NCBI GenBank assembly: GCA_021014945.1
Contig: MU266422.1
Span: 34,300 to 98,299, forward strand
Reading direction: 5' to 3'
Length of the DNA: 64,000 nucleotides
Source of the DNA: Leucogyrophana mollusca
Taxonomy: Eukaryota; Basidiomycota; Agaricomycetes; Boletales
Positions 11,573 to 20,840 of this stretch are shown piece by piece (positions within the stretch are counted from its first letter, which is position 1; the number at the start of each line of letters is the position of its first letter). The notes under the pieces were generated by a model. That model saw only the letters and a list, made by a program, of their open reading frames with translations. It was not told where the DNA came from and searched no databases. The translations under genes and the position numbers were made by a program.

Positions 11573-12426
11573 CTAAGAGTAAAGCGTGTAGTGCCCCCAC
11601 CGATCAGGTCGCATCCATACCCAGAATTTCGCTCTCCATATCAGCGCACGTTGAATCTCCTTTACACTCCCCAACTTCTCCATCGCAATTATTTCCTTGT
11701 GGCTCAGCCAGGGTAGCGGTGCAGGGTATTTCTTCCAGCCAAGTTCTACATCTCCATAGTCAACGCCTTTCAGCGCGTACTCGTTGTGCGGGTCACTCCA
11801 GCCCTGGTGCATCGCAAGTCGCCACACGCGCTGAGGTGTCATGCGACCGTGGGTGGCCATCGCAAGGATGTCAAGGGAAGTAGACTGGACCATCACACAT
11901 ACACCAAAAGAAACGCAGTAGTGTACGTCCTCGGAATTCGGAGGCGGGGCGTCGACGTACCCTCCGTCCCACCAGTCGCCAATAACGCAATTTGAGATGA
12001 TAGTCAAGGCAGAGTCGGGGATATATAGCGCACTATCTCGATTGGGGACCTCTATGGTAGAGAGAGGAGTTCCGTCGTCGCCGAGGGCTCCTAACCGACA
12101 CGTGTAGAGTGTGAGGTGAACCTGGGCGTATTTGGCACACCTATGACCACGATATCACGCTCTCCAGCTTTCTCGTGTTCGTCTGCTAGTGTGTTGAGGG
12201 CTTCTATGACCAAGGGACCAGGATCGCCCACGACATCCTCGTCAACGCTCCCCTCATCCGGCCCGTTCCCGTCCACGTCGAAGTCTTCGATCTCAAACAC
12301 ATTCGGCAAGATATCTGCTGCCTCTGGACAACAGCCAGAAACCTAGGCAACAAACCGAGGAACGGTGAGTACAGTCAAGACAGGTTGCGGCGTACATACC
12401 AGGCAAACAACAGTAGAGTAGCTCAT
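11573..12426 (-). CDS. hypothetical protein, three exons, unrecognised
   Basis: Exon 1 encodes MSYSTVVCL and ends at a GTATGT donor. Exon 2 (VSGCCPEAADILPNVFEIED, then acidic, then ERDIVVIGVPNTPRFTSHST) ends at a GTGTCG donor. After a 50-nt intron ending CCATAG, exon 3 continues QVPNRDSALYIPDSALTIIS, CVIGDWWDGGYVDAPPPNSE and VDYGDVELGWKKYPAPLPWL, and ends GHYTLYS. Joining in phase gives one protein that reads as a folded domain with several Trp-rich motifs. I do not recognise the family. Its stop lies about 120 bases before the small F-box start on the same strand. The two could be expressed as neighbours; a fused reading would need an extra splice and I do not favour it. Confidence 0.55.
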
Positions 12427-13098
12427 TTGTGGTTGATAGCTTGATTCAACCTCGACTACCGCGCTAGTCGAGGATTCTTGAGACCCGTGGTCGCGATTTG
12501 TGGTAGCGCATTGATAACCGACAGCCCTATATCCAAACCGTACCAGGTTGAGAGCTCCAAACTCAGCACAACACGTGACTCAGACGCGTTGGCGCACTCA
12601 GTCTAGCTGAGGGCGCCACCTTCGGGCTGAGCATTAAGGTACAAGGACATAATGCTGAGGATAACCAACTGATCACAACGTCGCAATGCTACAGCGGAAC
12701 CAGAGTATTTTTCATTGTCGGACACAACAAACGACAGAGCATATGACTTGTGGCATGTAAAGAGTAGATGAAATACTAAATGGATAAGAATCAAGAAGTA
12801 TGGAGGCTATGGAGGCACTGAGGAAACAATCGATCGCAAGGGGAAGGGTGGGAAGGAAAAGAAAGGATGGGGAAGTGATGGGAAAGGGGGATTCGACGAT
12901 ACTCCTGGCCAGTGGATGGGGAATGGTGGTGGTGGAAAATATGAAATACACGGAGCATCGAAGGGCGCAGCCAAAAAGACGAAAGCTGCCAATTAAGCGA
13001 ATGGGTCCGACCCAGTGATATAATGGAAGGATGGGTATCCTATAACAACGCACGATAGCATAGAAACAAGAGAGCGGACGGAACGACTGTAAAGTCGC
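12427..13098. other. intergenic, no gene seen
   Basis: Spacer between the 5' end of the hypothetical gene and the 3' end of the bZIP gene. The part around 12.8-13.0 kb is purine-rich on the plus strand, consistent with a 3' UTR or promoter tract. No coding exon could be supported. Confidence 0.45.
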
Positions 13099-14763
13099 TC
13101 ATGGGTCGGGGAATTCAGGGCACTCGATGTTGTGGCTGCGTAGCAGAGCCTGACATGTCACCGCCCTGGACTTCCAGATCTCACTCTCCCGCTTGTACTG
13201 CTCGACGTTGTCCTCTAACTCGCGCTGGTACTCGAGCTTGCGCTTGCGACTCCTGCGTGCGGCTATCGTGTTTTGGCGCCGTTTCGCCTCAATCTGCTCC
13301 GCCTCGCTCATCGACGGCGTTATGACGATGTCCTCGTTGAGCTGATCTTCCTCATCTCCAAATGCCTGCGAGCGCGCTCTCTTGCGCGCGAAAACAGCTG
13401 GAACTGCTTTCCGCGACGTCGCCGAGGGCGTGACGTATTTGCGAGCTTGCGTTGGGGCATCAATGGGGACGAGGGCGGCAGGAGTGATGTTCTTGCGGGT
13501 GCCATTGGCGCCCGACTTGCGGCGAGGTGGCGGTGGCTCGGGACGGTGCACGCCACCCTGGAAGGGAGAGGCGTCGGGAGTGTCGAGGAAAGGAGTGGTG
13601 GGGGAGATTGCATACATAGCATCGAAGTCAAGGGGAGGAGGTTGCGGGAGAGCAACTTCGTGCCGCGGCTTCGACTGTGGATAAATAGCTGGGTAGTCGC
13701 CGAAAAGGGACGGGAACTCGTCGAACGATTCACCACCGTAGTCACCCATAAGAGGACTTGTCAGGATGTCTGCGTTCATGTCGGCGGACCCGATTGCAGG
13801 GGTCGTGAGCAGCTCATCATCGAGGGGCGAGTCAATCAGAGGCGACGTCAGATACTCGTTCAGGTCATTCGCCATCTGGAGATCTGGCGAGGCTGCGGCG
13901 CGAAGCGTGAGACCGAAAATTTGACTGCGGCACCTATATGACTCACCCTTGAAAACGTCCATGACGGCTTGAATGGCGTCTGCATCAAACCCCTGTGGCG
14001 CGGACACCGATGGCGCCGAGTCGCTCGTGCGAGCCTCGGTCGCTGCATTGTCGTTGGCTTTTTGTGACAACATGGTCAAGTAGTTGGAGCAAAGATTTGC
14101 GAATTCTGATTCGGAAGGCGTGGAGAAGGTGTCAGGCTGTATGGCGGAGGTTCCCGCTTGGTCTGATGGTCTACGTGGAGTTGTACGAGGTGCTCGAGGC
14201 AAGAATTGAGGAATCCCATAATGGGCAGCAAGATCCGAAAGATTGGTAGAGACCTGAGTTGACGCCGTAGGACGTGCAAAGTTACTGTTTATCGCGACAT
14301 GGCGAGGAGACAAGAAACTTGAAAGTTGGGAACTTTCAAGAGGTGAATAGGAGGAGACATTTGGACTGGGGTTGAACGATGTAGATGGTTGTTGGGACGA
14401 GGAGAGATTTACAGGCTGCCGAAGATCGCGAACATGTTGACTGGTGTAGGGGGTGTGTTGGTTGGAAATTGCGGAAGGGAACGTGTTAAAGTTCGGGTTG
14501 GGGACAGGCGGCAACGAGGGCGGCCTGCGAGCACTGGAACCAAGCGACGACGCAATCATCAGCTCTCCATTCATATCACGATAGCTACGGTCGTTATCGG
14601 ACGGCCACGATGACGAGAGTACACCATGACTTGATGTCTGACACTGAGAATATTGCGGCTCCCGATGTCGCACCGACGTCCGCGAATGCCCTGAGGGCGA
14701 CGAACAAGACGGATCGGGCGACATCGAGGTCGACATATGACTGCATACAGATCGTGACGACAT
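13099..14763 (-). CDS. Gcn4/Cpc1-type bZIP transcription factor
   Basis: The best start is the ATG at 14763 (MSSRSVCSHMSTSMSPDPSC); the longer open frame upstream begins at a GTG. Most of the protein is Ser/Pro-rich with acidic/hydrophobic patches (SPLIDSPLDDELLTTPAIGS, DEFPSLFGDYPAIYP) that resemble activation regions. The C-terminus is a bZIP: EAEQIEAKRRQNTIAARRSR then KRKLEYQRELEDNVEQYKRE, with the N..AA..SR DNA-contact signature of Gcn4. The zipper heptad positions after the first Leu read Y, W and C rather than Leu. A 54-nt intron with no stop and in frame lies at 13893-13946 (GTGAGT..GCCGCAG); splicing gives about 536 residues. Family role: activates amino-acid biosynthesis genes under starvation, usually with uORF-controlled translation. 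Confidence 0.82.
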   Translation of the reverse strand: MSSRSVCSHMSTSMSPDPSCSSPSGHSRTSVRHREPQYSQCQTSSHGVLSSSWPSDNDRSYRDMNGELMIASSLGSSARRPPSLPPVPNPNFNTFPSAISNQHTPYTSQHVRDLRQPVNLSSSQQPSTSFNPSPNVSSYSPLESSQLSSFLSPRHVAINSNFARPTASTQVSTNLSDLAAHYGIPQFLPRAPRTTPRRPSDQAGTSAIQPDTFSTPSESEFANLCSNYLTMLSQKANDNAATEARTSDSAPSVSAPQGFDADAIQAVMDVFKGESYRCRSQIFGLTLRAAASPDLQMANDLNEYLTSPLIDSPLDDELLTTPAIGSADMNADILTSPLMGDYGGESFDEFPSLFGDYPAIYPQSKPRHEVALPQPPPLDFDAMYAISPTTPFLDTPDASPFQGGVHRPEPPPPRRKSGANGTRKNITPAALVPIDAPTQARKYVTPSATSRKAVPAVFARKRARSQAFGDEEDQLNEDIVITPSMSEAEQIEAKRRQNTIAARRSRKRKLEYQRELEDNVEQYKRESEIWKSRAVTCQALLRSHNIECPEFPDP

Positions 14764-14873
14764 CGTGAACCGCACAACTGATTTAGTCGAAATGACTGAA
14801 ATCGATAACAGATATGATGTGTGCGTGTGCGCAAACGGTGCCGGGCAAACAAACAGCACGTAGGATAACGAAA

Positions 14874-14880
14874 TGAGTCA
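14874..14880 (-). promoter_or_regulatory. Gcn4/AP-1 type site TGACTCA upstream of the bZIP gene
   Basis: A perfect TGACTCA (minus strand) lies 111 bases upstream of the bZIP ATG. Related TGACTC/GAGTCA half-sites occur at about 14961-14967 and 15010-15016. TGACTCA is the known Gcn4 target, so this may mark autoregulation, though it may lie within the 5' UTR. Confidence 0.45.
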
Positions 14881-14906
14881 CAAAAATGATTCTACTCACG
14901 AAGCCT

Positions 14907-15008
14907 TTAGAAGTGTTGACAGACCACTGGGCGCCTCAAGAGCAGTGATTTCTGCTCTAAGGAGTCAGTGTTGGTGGTGGTTGGGGAGGGAAAGAATACG
15001 GGCGACAT
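14907..15008 (-). other. possible 33-codon upstream ORF of the bZIP gene
   Basis: On the minus strand an ATG at 15008 opens MSPVFFPSPTTTNTDSLEQK.. and closes with TAA at 14907, about 144 bases before the main ATG. GCN4/cpc-1 mRNAs of fungi carry regulatory uORFs. A TATAA-like element (15024-15031) is so close upstream that the start site may fall inside or after this ORF. Confidence 0.3.
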
Positions 15009-15023
15009 CTGACTCGATGCGTG

Positions 15024-15031
15024 CTTATAAG
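15024..15031 (-). promoter_or_regulatory. TATA-like element of the bZIP gene
   Basis: CTTATAAG, palindromic, about 260 bases upstream of the bZIP ATG. It is the only good TATA-like motif in the 5' region and is reasonably placed for a minus-strand promoter. Confidence 0.4.
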
Positions 15032-15492
15032 GCCGAAATTTCACTGCTTTTCAATCTCAGAACCGCCCGCCATACCGGTTAAGGCACAGCCGCAGCTACC
15101 AAGCGCTCGTGCTGACTAAAACACCCCGAGGAAAACGATTATTAATCCAGTTTACAGGCTGATCCCTTTCTGATCGTTCTCCCTTTCCTCCACAAATGGA
15201 TTTCTTCTCGATGGAAAGCAAACCATCCGGAGAAGAAAGGGAGAGCCCTCAAGAATACTACCCGTCAGAGTCCATTGACCAACGCTCCTTGTAAAAATCC
15301 GCGAGAACCACGGAAAACTATGCCCTTGTGAGGCAGTTGAACGGCATCGAATTCACCCGTTTTAGGCGCTGTCCATGCGAACCACAGACGCTGAACTGCG
15401 CTGAGTACGAATTGAGCACAGCACTGCTGTCCGCCTGCCATGAAATTTTCTCCCTGAACCAATCGACGACCGGCGGCAAGGCGGCACCAGCG

Positions 15493-16461
15493 CTAAATTG
15501 CGCCAAGGCACGCATCGCCGCCAGATCGGATCGATCCCCGACAACTCTCGCACAATGTGAAGACTCCGAGACCAATTCGAGAAATAGTTAGGCGCCAGAA
15601 TAACACGATGTCAACACGTACTGGCTGCGTGCTTCGCCGCTGTGCAACGGCTGCGAGATATAAAAACCACGAGCTGTGCTTTTGATGTGACGGGGCAGGT
15701 ACGTGTCTGATGACCATTGCGCAGAATCGAAAGTTCTCTTTGCACCAAGCGACCAAATACAACACGTCGTGGCGTCGTGGCACCGTATCACGGAATTCAT
15801 GTGGGGCCCATAAAGCGACCTGAGGAAAGTATTCAGGGTCAAGATCAAAGACCATAATAGGTGGTGGTCGGTGCTCCCCGTCGCCCGACAACAGCCCCCC
15901 AATAGGTTTGATCTAAATCAGTCAGAGAAGGTCAGGGAACTCACCCAGTACGTCCAGTGTTTAACGGTGGCTCACTGAAGAGAAAGACGCGAAGGACATA
16001 TCTTCGATTCGTGCACCAAACCGCAGCCGTGAGTGCGCAAAAAAAGAAAACAGCGATGACCAGCGCGAGACTACATCACTGTAGCACGCGTAAGAGAGTT
16101 TGTAACTTGGTGCGCTAGGAGCCTGTACAAGAATTGAAATCAGCAAGGTGATTCATCCCAGCTTCAAGTTAGCAGAAGCTAGCCATCCAATGCGACTCGC
16201 AGTACAGGTAAGTAAACCCAAGCTCTGGGCAGCGCCTGACGAACAGTGAATAGGCAGACCCTCCCATGGCGGGTGAGGCGTGGACAGAAACACGTGGTCG
16301 TTTGGCACAACCTCACGAGCACCAGCGCTTCGAGGATCAGCCACCGAACGTCCGGGATCGTTGGGAAGTGGCAGGGCGGAGGTCAGCAGGACGGAGGCTG
16401 GGGGGGTCCCAAAAAGTAATGCTGATATTTGGCCGCCGTACAAGGGATCGCGCTCCGCCAT
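15493..16461 (-). other. coding-like remnant or unresolved gene
   Basis: An ATG at 16461 opens MAERDPLYGGQISALLFGTP, and a second frame (15891-15493) has MVFDLDPEYFPQVALWAPHE and DVLYLVAWCKENFRFCAMVI. Bits of hydrophobic sequence in all three frames suggest a decayed small membrane protein of the DUF6533/DUF6534 type, but I could not build one clean exon chain. It could equally be chance frames. Confidence 0.2.
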
Positions 16462-18160
16462 ATTGTGTGTTGATTAATCAGTCTGGTTGAAAGTCGACCA
16501 CTGCAGCAGGCCAGCTATGGACATGCGAAAACGATTTCCCGCCATGTCGACCGATCTTCTGGAGGATTGCGTTGATACCCAGATCGATGTTAAGCTCAAT
16601 ACCAGCGACGAGGGAGTGTGGAGAGATGATTGTCCTGAGGGACCGTGTCATTTTCAACCAAAGCAACACGTGGTTACAACGTTGTCTCAACGTGATGCTG
16701 ACTCGCGATCGGGCGTATTCACGTTCCATCCCAAAAAAGAAAAACCCATGGGGCGATATGCATATCCGAGCATGTATCTAAGTCAGAGGGGAGGGCTGTC
16801 CTCTAAAGGGTCTTAGGTCTACGAGAGCGGAGGGGAACGTATGGCAGCATAAGATACCACACAAAAAAACAAGATACGAACTAGCAATTGAACTAAATAT
16901 GTCCTTTAATGGCTTCACTAGAAGGAGAAAGACACCAAAGCGTATACAGGTATACCTACCGTTTGCTCTGATTTATCCGACCATTGCACGGAGGCCGATT
17001 GTACCCAGCGGTTTCACGAGGCGGGCGATTATTCTGCGCGGTGAGATTGCACGAACCGTTTAATGTTAGCGTGAGCGGCGAGTCGGAGCATCAAGCCATG
17101 GTAAGTAGAAGGTCAATAGGGGCTGTCCAATTCAACGCCATATCCCGGACCTCGCATGGAGCTATGAGCCGCGGATATGTGCATTTGGTTATTGTGGGTA
17201 CGATGGGCCTTGCTGAGGAAGGGGAGAATTTTGATAAAAAGTTGCGACGAGGGAGCATCCCCGCACGATACCTCGGGTAACGAGATATTGTTACTGTGTC
17301 TCATTCTTACAGTGACCGGGCTAGACAACTGATCATCTGTCTGGTCGCCTCGGCAACTCGCCTGATGCCGAGGCAAGGATCTGGTAAACTAAACAACAGT
17401 GGGGTGAGTACCACGGACAGTTCGGACTGACCTAACGGGTACACCATTCGAAATCAGTGATGCGAATTGGAGAATAGGTGATAGTATGGTTGGAGAAGCA
17501 AGTGCTGGCATAGCCTCCCCCAACCTGCGAGCGCGATCGCGAATGGTTGCAAGCTGTGATGAGCTGAGGCTATGGGACGTAGGAGATACGATAAGCAGGT
17601 GCATCACGTACCTATTGAGTTCAAACAGCCACGAAACTGAAACAGGTTCGGGTACATAACGTTCGCGAGTTGGAGCTTCATAACGCGGGATGCAACTTGG
17701 GTGCAATGCTGTGCCGCAGTGCTATGTGTACCTCTCCCGCTGTTGCTCACCTATCATACTTGTCAACACAGGTCGACGTGAAACTCGACGAGTGTACCAC
17801 GGTGGGCCCATCATTCGCTCCATATACAGGGATTCCGCCAGGCGTCTTGTAGATGCAACAGCAGAAGAAATCAGCGAGTAGAAATCAGAAGCAAATATCC
17901 TCTTGATGCGCTCGAGTTTCCAAACGAAGACATGCAGCTGTCATAAAAACTGCCACCACTCTGGGACCAAAATCAAAACATCCATTTCGGGAGCAATGCC
18001 CTATAATTTGAGCTCGGCAACGTCCGTATCTCTATCGTTGCGCAGCTGACAGCTCCTAACTTGCTTTTGTTTTGATACAATCGGAGTACCCGTGAAACCC
18101 GGGTCGGTCGACTGATACAGCTTCAAAGGCTATGTTTGGCTACTCAGCGAACCGCTTGAA
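16462..18160. other. 1.7-kb region without a supported gene
   Basis: Only short frames with no recognisable motif occur, on either strand. No repeats, tRNA signals or terminal inverted repeats were noticed. The last part is the promoter of the CipC-like gene. Confidence 0.4.
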
Positions 18161-18164
18161 AATG

Positions 18165-18170
18165 TATAAG
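18165..18170 (+). promoter_or_regulatory. TATA box of the CipC-like gene
   Basis: TATAAG about 90 bases upstream of the ATG at 18258. A pyrimidine-rich leader with CATCCAGTCACATC follows, typical of strongly expressed fungal genes. Confidence 0.55.
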
Positions 18171-18257
18171 TACAGATGGATTTCAGATCTGTTCGCCATC
18201 TCCCTCTCATCCAGTCACATCGATCAACCTTCACCTTAACACTCCCATTAAATCACC

Positions 18258-18850
18258 ATGACCCACCACCACCACGACCCCGAGGAAGCTTACAACACGG
18301 TATGTGCACTCCCCATCGATTTCACCGATCTTGCTGATCGATCGATTATGCTGGTCGTGCAGGTTCAGAACGCCCCCCACAAGGCAGAGCTGTCTCATGA
18401 GCTCATCGCCGCCGCCGCTTCGTTTGCGGTATGTCCCTGTTGTCTCCTGCTCGTTTATCTCGGCTGATTTCGATGTGCCTAGGCGATGAAAGCCTACAAC
18501 AACCACTTGGAGAAGGAGGGCAAGCCCGCTTCTCACGACACCGCAAAGGAGCTTCTGTACGGATATTATACATCTCTCCCGAATTTGAGCTTATTGATTG
18601 CTACAGTGCTGCTGCCGGTGGTGCCTTCATCGACCGCATGGTCGAGACCAAGGGCGTAAGTCTCTATCGCACGATGATCACGTTGACGGGTGGCTTATCG
18701 GACTGTCATCTATAGCTCGACTTCATCGACAAGCAGAAGGCCAAGCACCAGGGTGAGCTTCACGATCTATTCAGTTCGTGAGAGGCCGATGATGACCATG
18801 CATTTACAGCCAAGGAGAGAGCCGAGGCAAACATCTCTGGTCACTACTAG
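18258..18850 (+). CDS. CipC-like (DUF3759) small stress protein, six exons
   Basis: Six exons (18258-18299, 18363-18428, 18483-18556, 18607-18655, 18716-18752, 18810-18850) join in phase to a 102-residue protein. It starts MTHHHHDPEEAYNT and continues VQNAPHKAELSHELIAAAAS, FAAMKAYNNHLEKEGKP, GGAFIDRMVETKG and LDFIDKQKAKHQAKERAEA, the hallmark order of the CipC/DUF3759 family. CipC was first found as a concanamycin-induced protein in Aspergillus; its biochemical role is unknown, and it is often abundant under stress or in hyphal growth. The protein is soluble, highly charged and helical. The strong TATA box fits high expression. Every intron has a clear GTATGT/GTAAGT/GTGAG-type donor except one GTACGG. 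Confidence 0.88.
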
Positions 18851-19159
18851 TATATACGCCCTCCCTTGGCTGCGTTCAACTGTACTGTAAATTTATGCCT
18901 TGTATAAGAGTGATTTCTTGACATGGTCGTTATGAGCAAAGTGATCTGGCATCGAATGACCCTTTGCATAAAATCACCAGGCTGTTCTCCCAGTCCATAT
19001 CTTCGATGTGCATATCAGCATTGCGTGGTCCCAAGTTTTAATGTCAAGGATCTTCCCGTCTTTTGCTGGTCAGCGTATGTTTGGCATGCACCAGAAATGA
19101 CCATGCAAATATCCCCTCGCGAAGTAGGCAGCACGTATCCGAGATAAAACAGCTTCATG
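18851..19159. other. convergent intergenic spacer
   Basis: Shared 3' space between the CipC-like gene (+) and EBP2 (-). Expected to hold both polyadenylation regions; nothing else seen. Confidence 0.5.
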
Positions 19160-20584
19160 CTAGTTTTTGCTACGCGAGGCCATTCTTTTGCTTTTACCTG
19201 GCCGGTGGTTGCCTCCGCCCCGGCCCCCTCCGCGACCGCCTCTCATCCCACCCCTGCCACCCCGCATGCCTCCGCGACCGCCCCTCCCAGATCCAGACTC
19301 AAAACTGTCCGTCGACGCCTTAGTATTCTGCTTCGACCGCCTGCCTTTTCCTCCAAACCCGAATTTCTGATCTCGTGAGTCCCGAGAAATTTTCTTGCCG
19401 CCTGCTCCTCTACCACGTTTTGAGGGGTGATCTGATATGGCGTCCTCGACGGCAACATCGAAAGCATCTCCATCGGCTTCTGCGTTGTCCAACGCGCCTT
19501 TTCGTTCTACGAAAACGAGGGCAGGAAGTCAATTAGCTGGAGTTGTAGCAACGAACCAACACTTACTGCGCTTGAGATTTTTTAATCTCTCGTCCATATC
19601 CTTCTTGCTCTTTTCCCTCTCTTTCAGTTTCTCAAGCTGTACCTGTTTGCCGAACTTTTTCCCCTCACGCTCTTTTCTTTTCTCTTCACTCTTCTTCATC
19701 CCAGCGCTCTCGTCAAGTAATCTTTGTCTTATGCGCTCCATATGCGAATCCGATTTTACCATCTCGGCGAAGTAGTCAGAGGGACGAGTGAATGGGAAGT
19801 TGTATTTGGCAGCAAGGGTACGGGCAGTGTTGGCACCGTGTAGAGCCTGCTTGTAGCTGTTACTCGCGTGAGCACTATACGACTGGAATAATATTAAAGA
19901 AACGTACAATGCAAGTTCACGGCTAAGGTCATCATCAACGTCGACATCTATGGTTTGGGGATATGACACGGCTAGGGTCTCTGTCCAGGGCAATGATTGA
20001 TCGAGTTGTATAGTTTCTCGAATACGCTCGAGCGCAACCTGAGCGACACTGCTAAGCAACCAATTGGCAGTTGCTAGTCGGGAACGCACCTTGTTGTCAA
20101 TCTCCATTTTTTGTTTGGGGATCATATCCTCATCATCGAACCCGTCTTCCAAATCATCCAAGGCGACATCGGCACCCTCAGACAGTTCTCCGTCGCCATT
20201 ATCCTCATCGACATCTTCTCCATCCTTCTCTACCTCACCCAGGTCTGAATCTTCTCCCTCGCTCCCACTCTCGTCTCCATCTTCACCATCCTCTTCACTC
20301 TCACCCTCATCCTCACTATCATTATCTCCAACCAAAGACTGCAGCTGTTCCTGATCAAACTCATTTAAACCGTCCTCCCCAAGAAGCTCCATCAACTTCT
20401 CCATGCCTTCCTCGTCGATGTCGTCGTCGTCTTCATTGCTGTCGCTGCCGCTGCCATCTTCGCTCGATTCGACCACTGGGTCCGCCTCGTGACTTGGTTC
20501 CTTGGTCTTCTGCTTGCTCTTCTTCGCGCTCGGTTTGGTTGATTTTATCATAGACCCCTTAGATGACTTTTGAGCGGCGGGCAT
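19160..20584 (-). CDS. EBP2: rRNA-processing protein EBP2
   Basis: Two exons (20584-19567 and 19506-19160; donor GTAAGT, acceptor TTCGTAG) give 454 residues. The N-terminus is Lys-rich then a long acidic tract (EDGSGSDSNEDDDDIDEEGM and on). The conserved EBP2 core follows: ERIRETIQLDQSLPWTETLA, RELALYVSLILFQSYSAHAS, ALHGANTARTLAAKYNFPFT, RPSDYFAEMVKSDSHMERIR, then a Lys/Glu coiled coil and KFGFGGKGRRSKQNTKAST. EBP2 acts in the nucleolus in 27S pre-rRNA processing and 60S assembly. The C-terminus is unusual in carrying an RGG/GAR-type repeat (SGRGGRGGMRGGRGGMRGG..). It is divergent from eIF3i with only 256 bases between the start codons. Confidence 0.93.
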
Positions 20585-20840
20585 CGTAACACGGTCAACT
20601 CTTCTTCACCTCGACTGGCCAGAAATTTCGAAAAAGCTGACGGCCAAAGCCGAAGAACCAATGCTTGAACGCCGCTGGGGTTGAAAACATTCCTTTTGAG
20701 AAGATTTCCCTGAAAGGAAATTTCAGCCACACGAAATCTTTTCTCCAGTCACATCCAGTCGCAAGCGCAGTGATTTGACCTGGTAATCTATCACTGCAAC
20801 AGCCCGAACTACAACCTCCTACCACCTCAAAATTACAAAA
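20585..20840. promoter_or_regulatory. bidirectional promoter EBP2 / eIF3i
   Basis: A 256-bp gap between two divergent ATGs, both for ribosome or translation genes. It contains two copies of the palindrome GAAATTTC, at 20622-20629 and 20717-20724, 95 bases apart. These resemble the AAATTT core of yeast ribosome-biogenesis (RRPE) elements; that link is inference. Confidence 0.5.

Noticed and set aside
11454..11600. Upstream extension of the small F-box protein
   Set aside because: The added residues are low in conservation signs and overlap the 3' end of the neighbouring gene; MIYQIPFELL is the usual start of this family.
19161..19380. Plus-strand Pro-rich frames over the EBP2 tail
   Set aside because: They are the antisense of the RGG-rich end of EBP2, where GGN codons read as Pro-rich on the other strand.
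20064..20553. Ser- and His-rich plus-strand frames opposite EBP2
   Set aside because: They are the complement of the acidic Asp/Glu/Ser tract in EBP2, a usual source of false frames.
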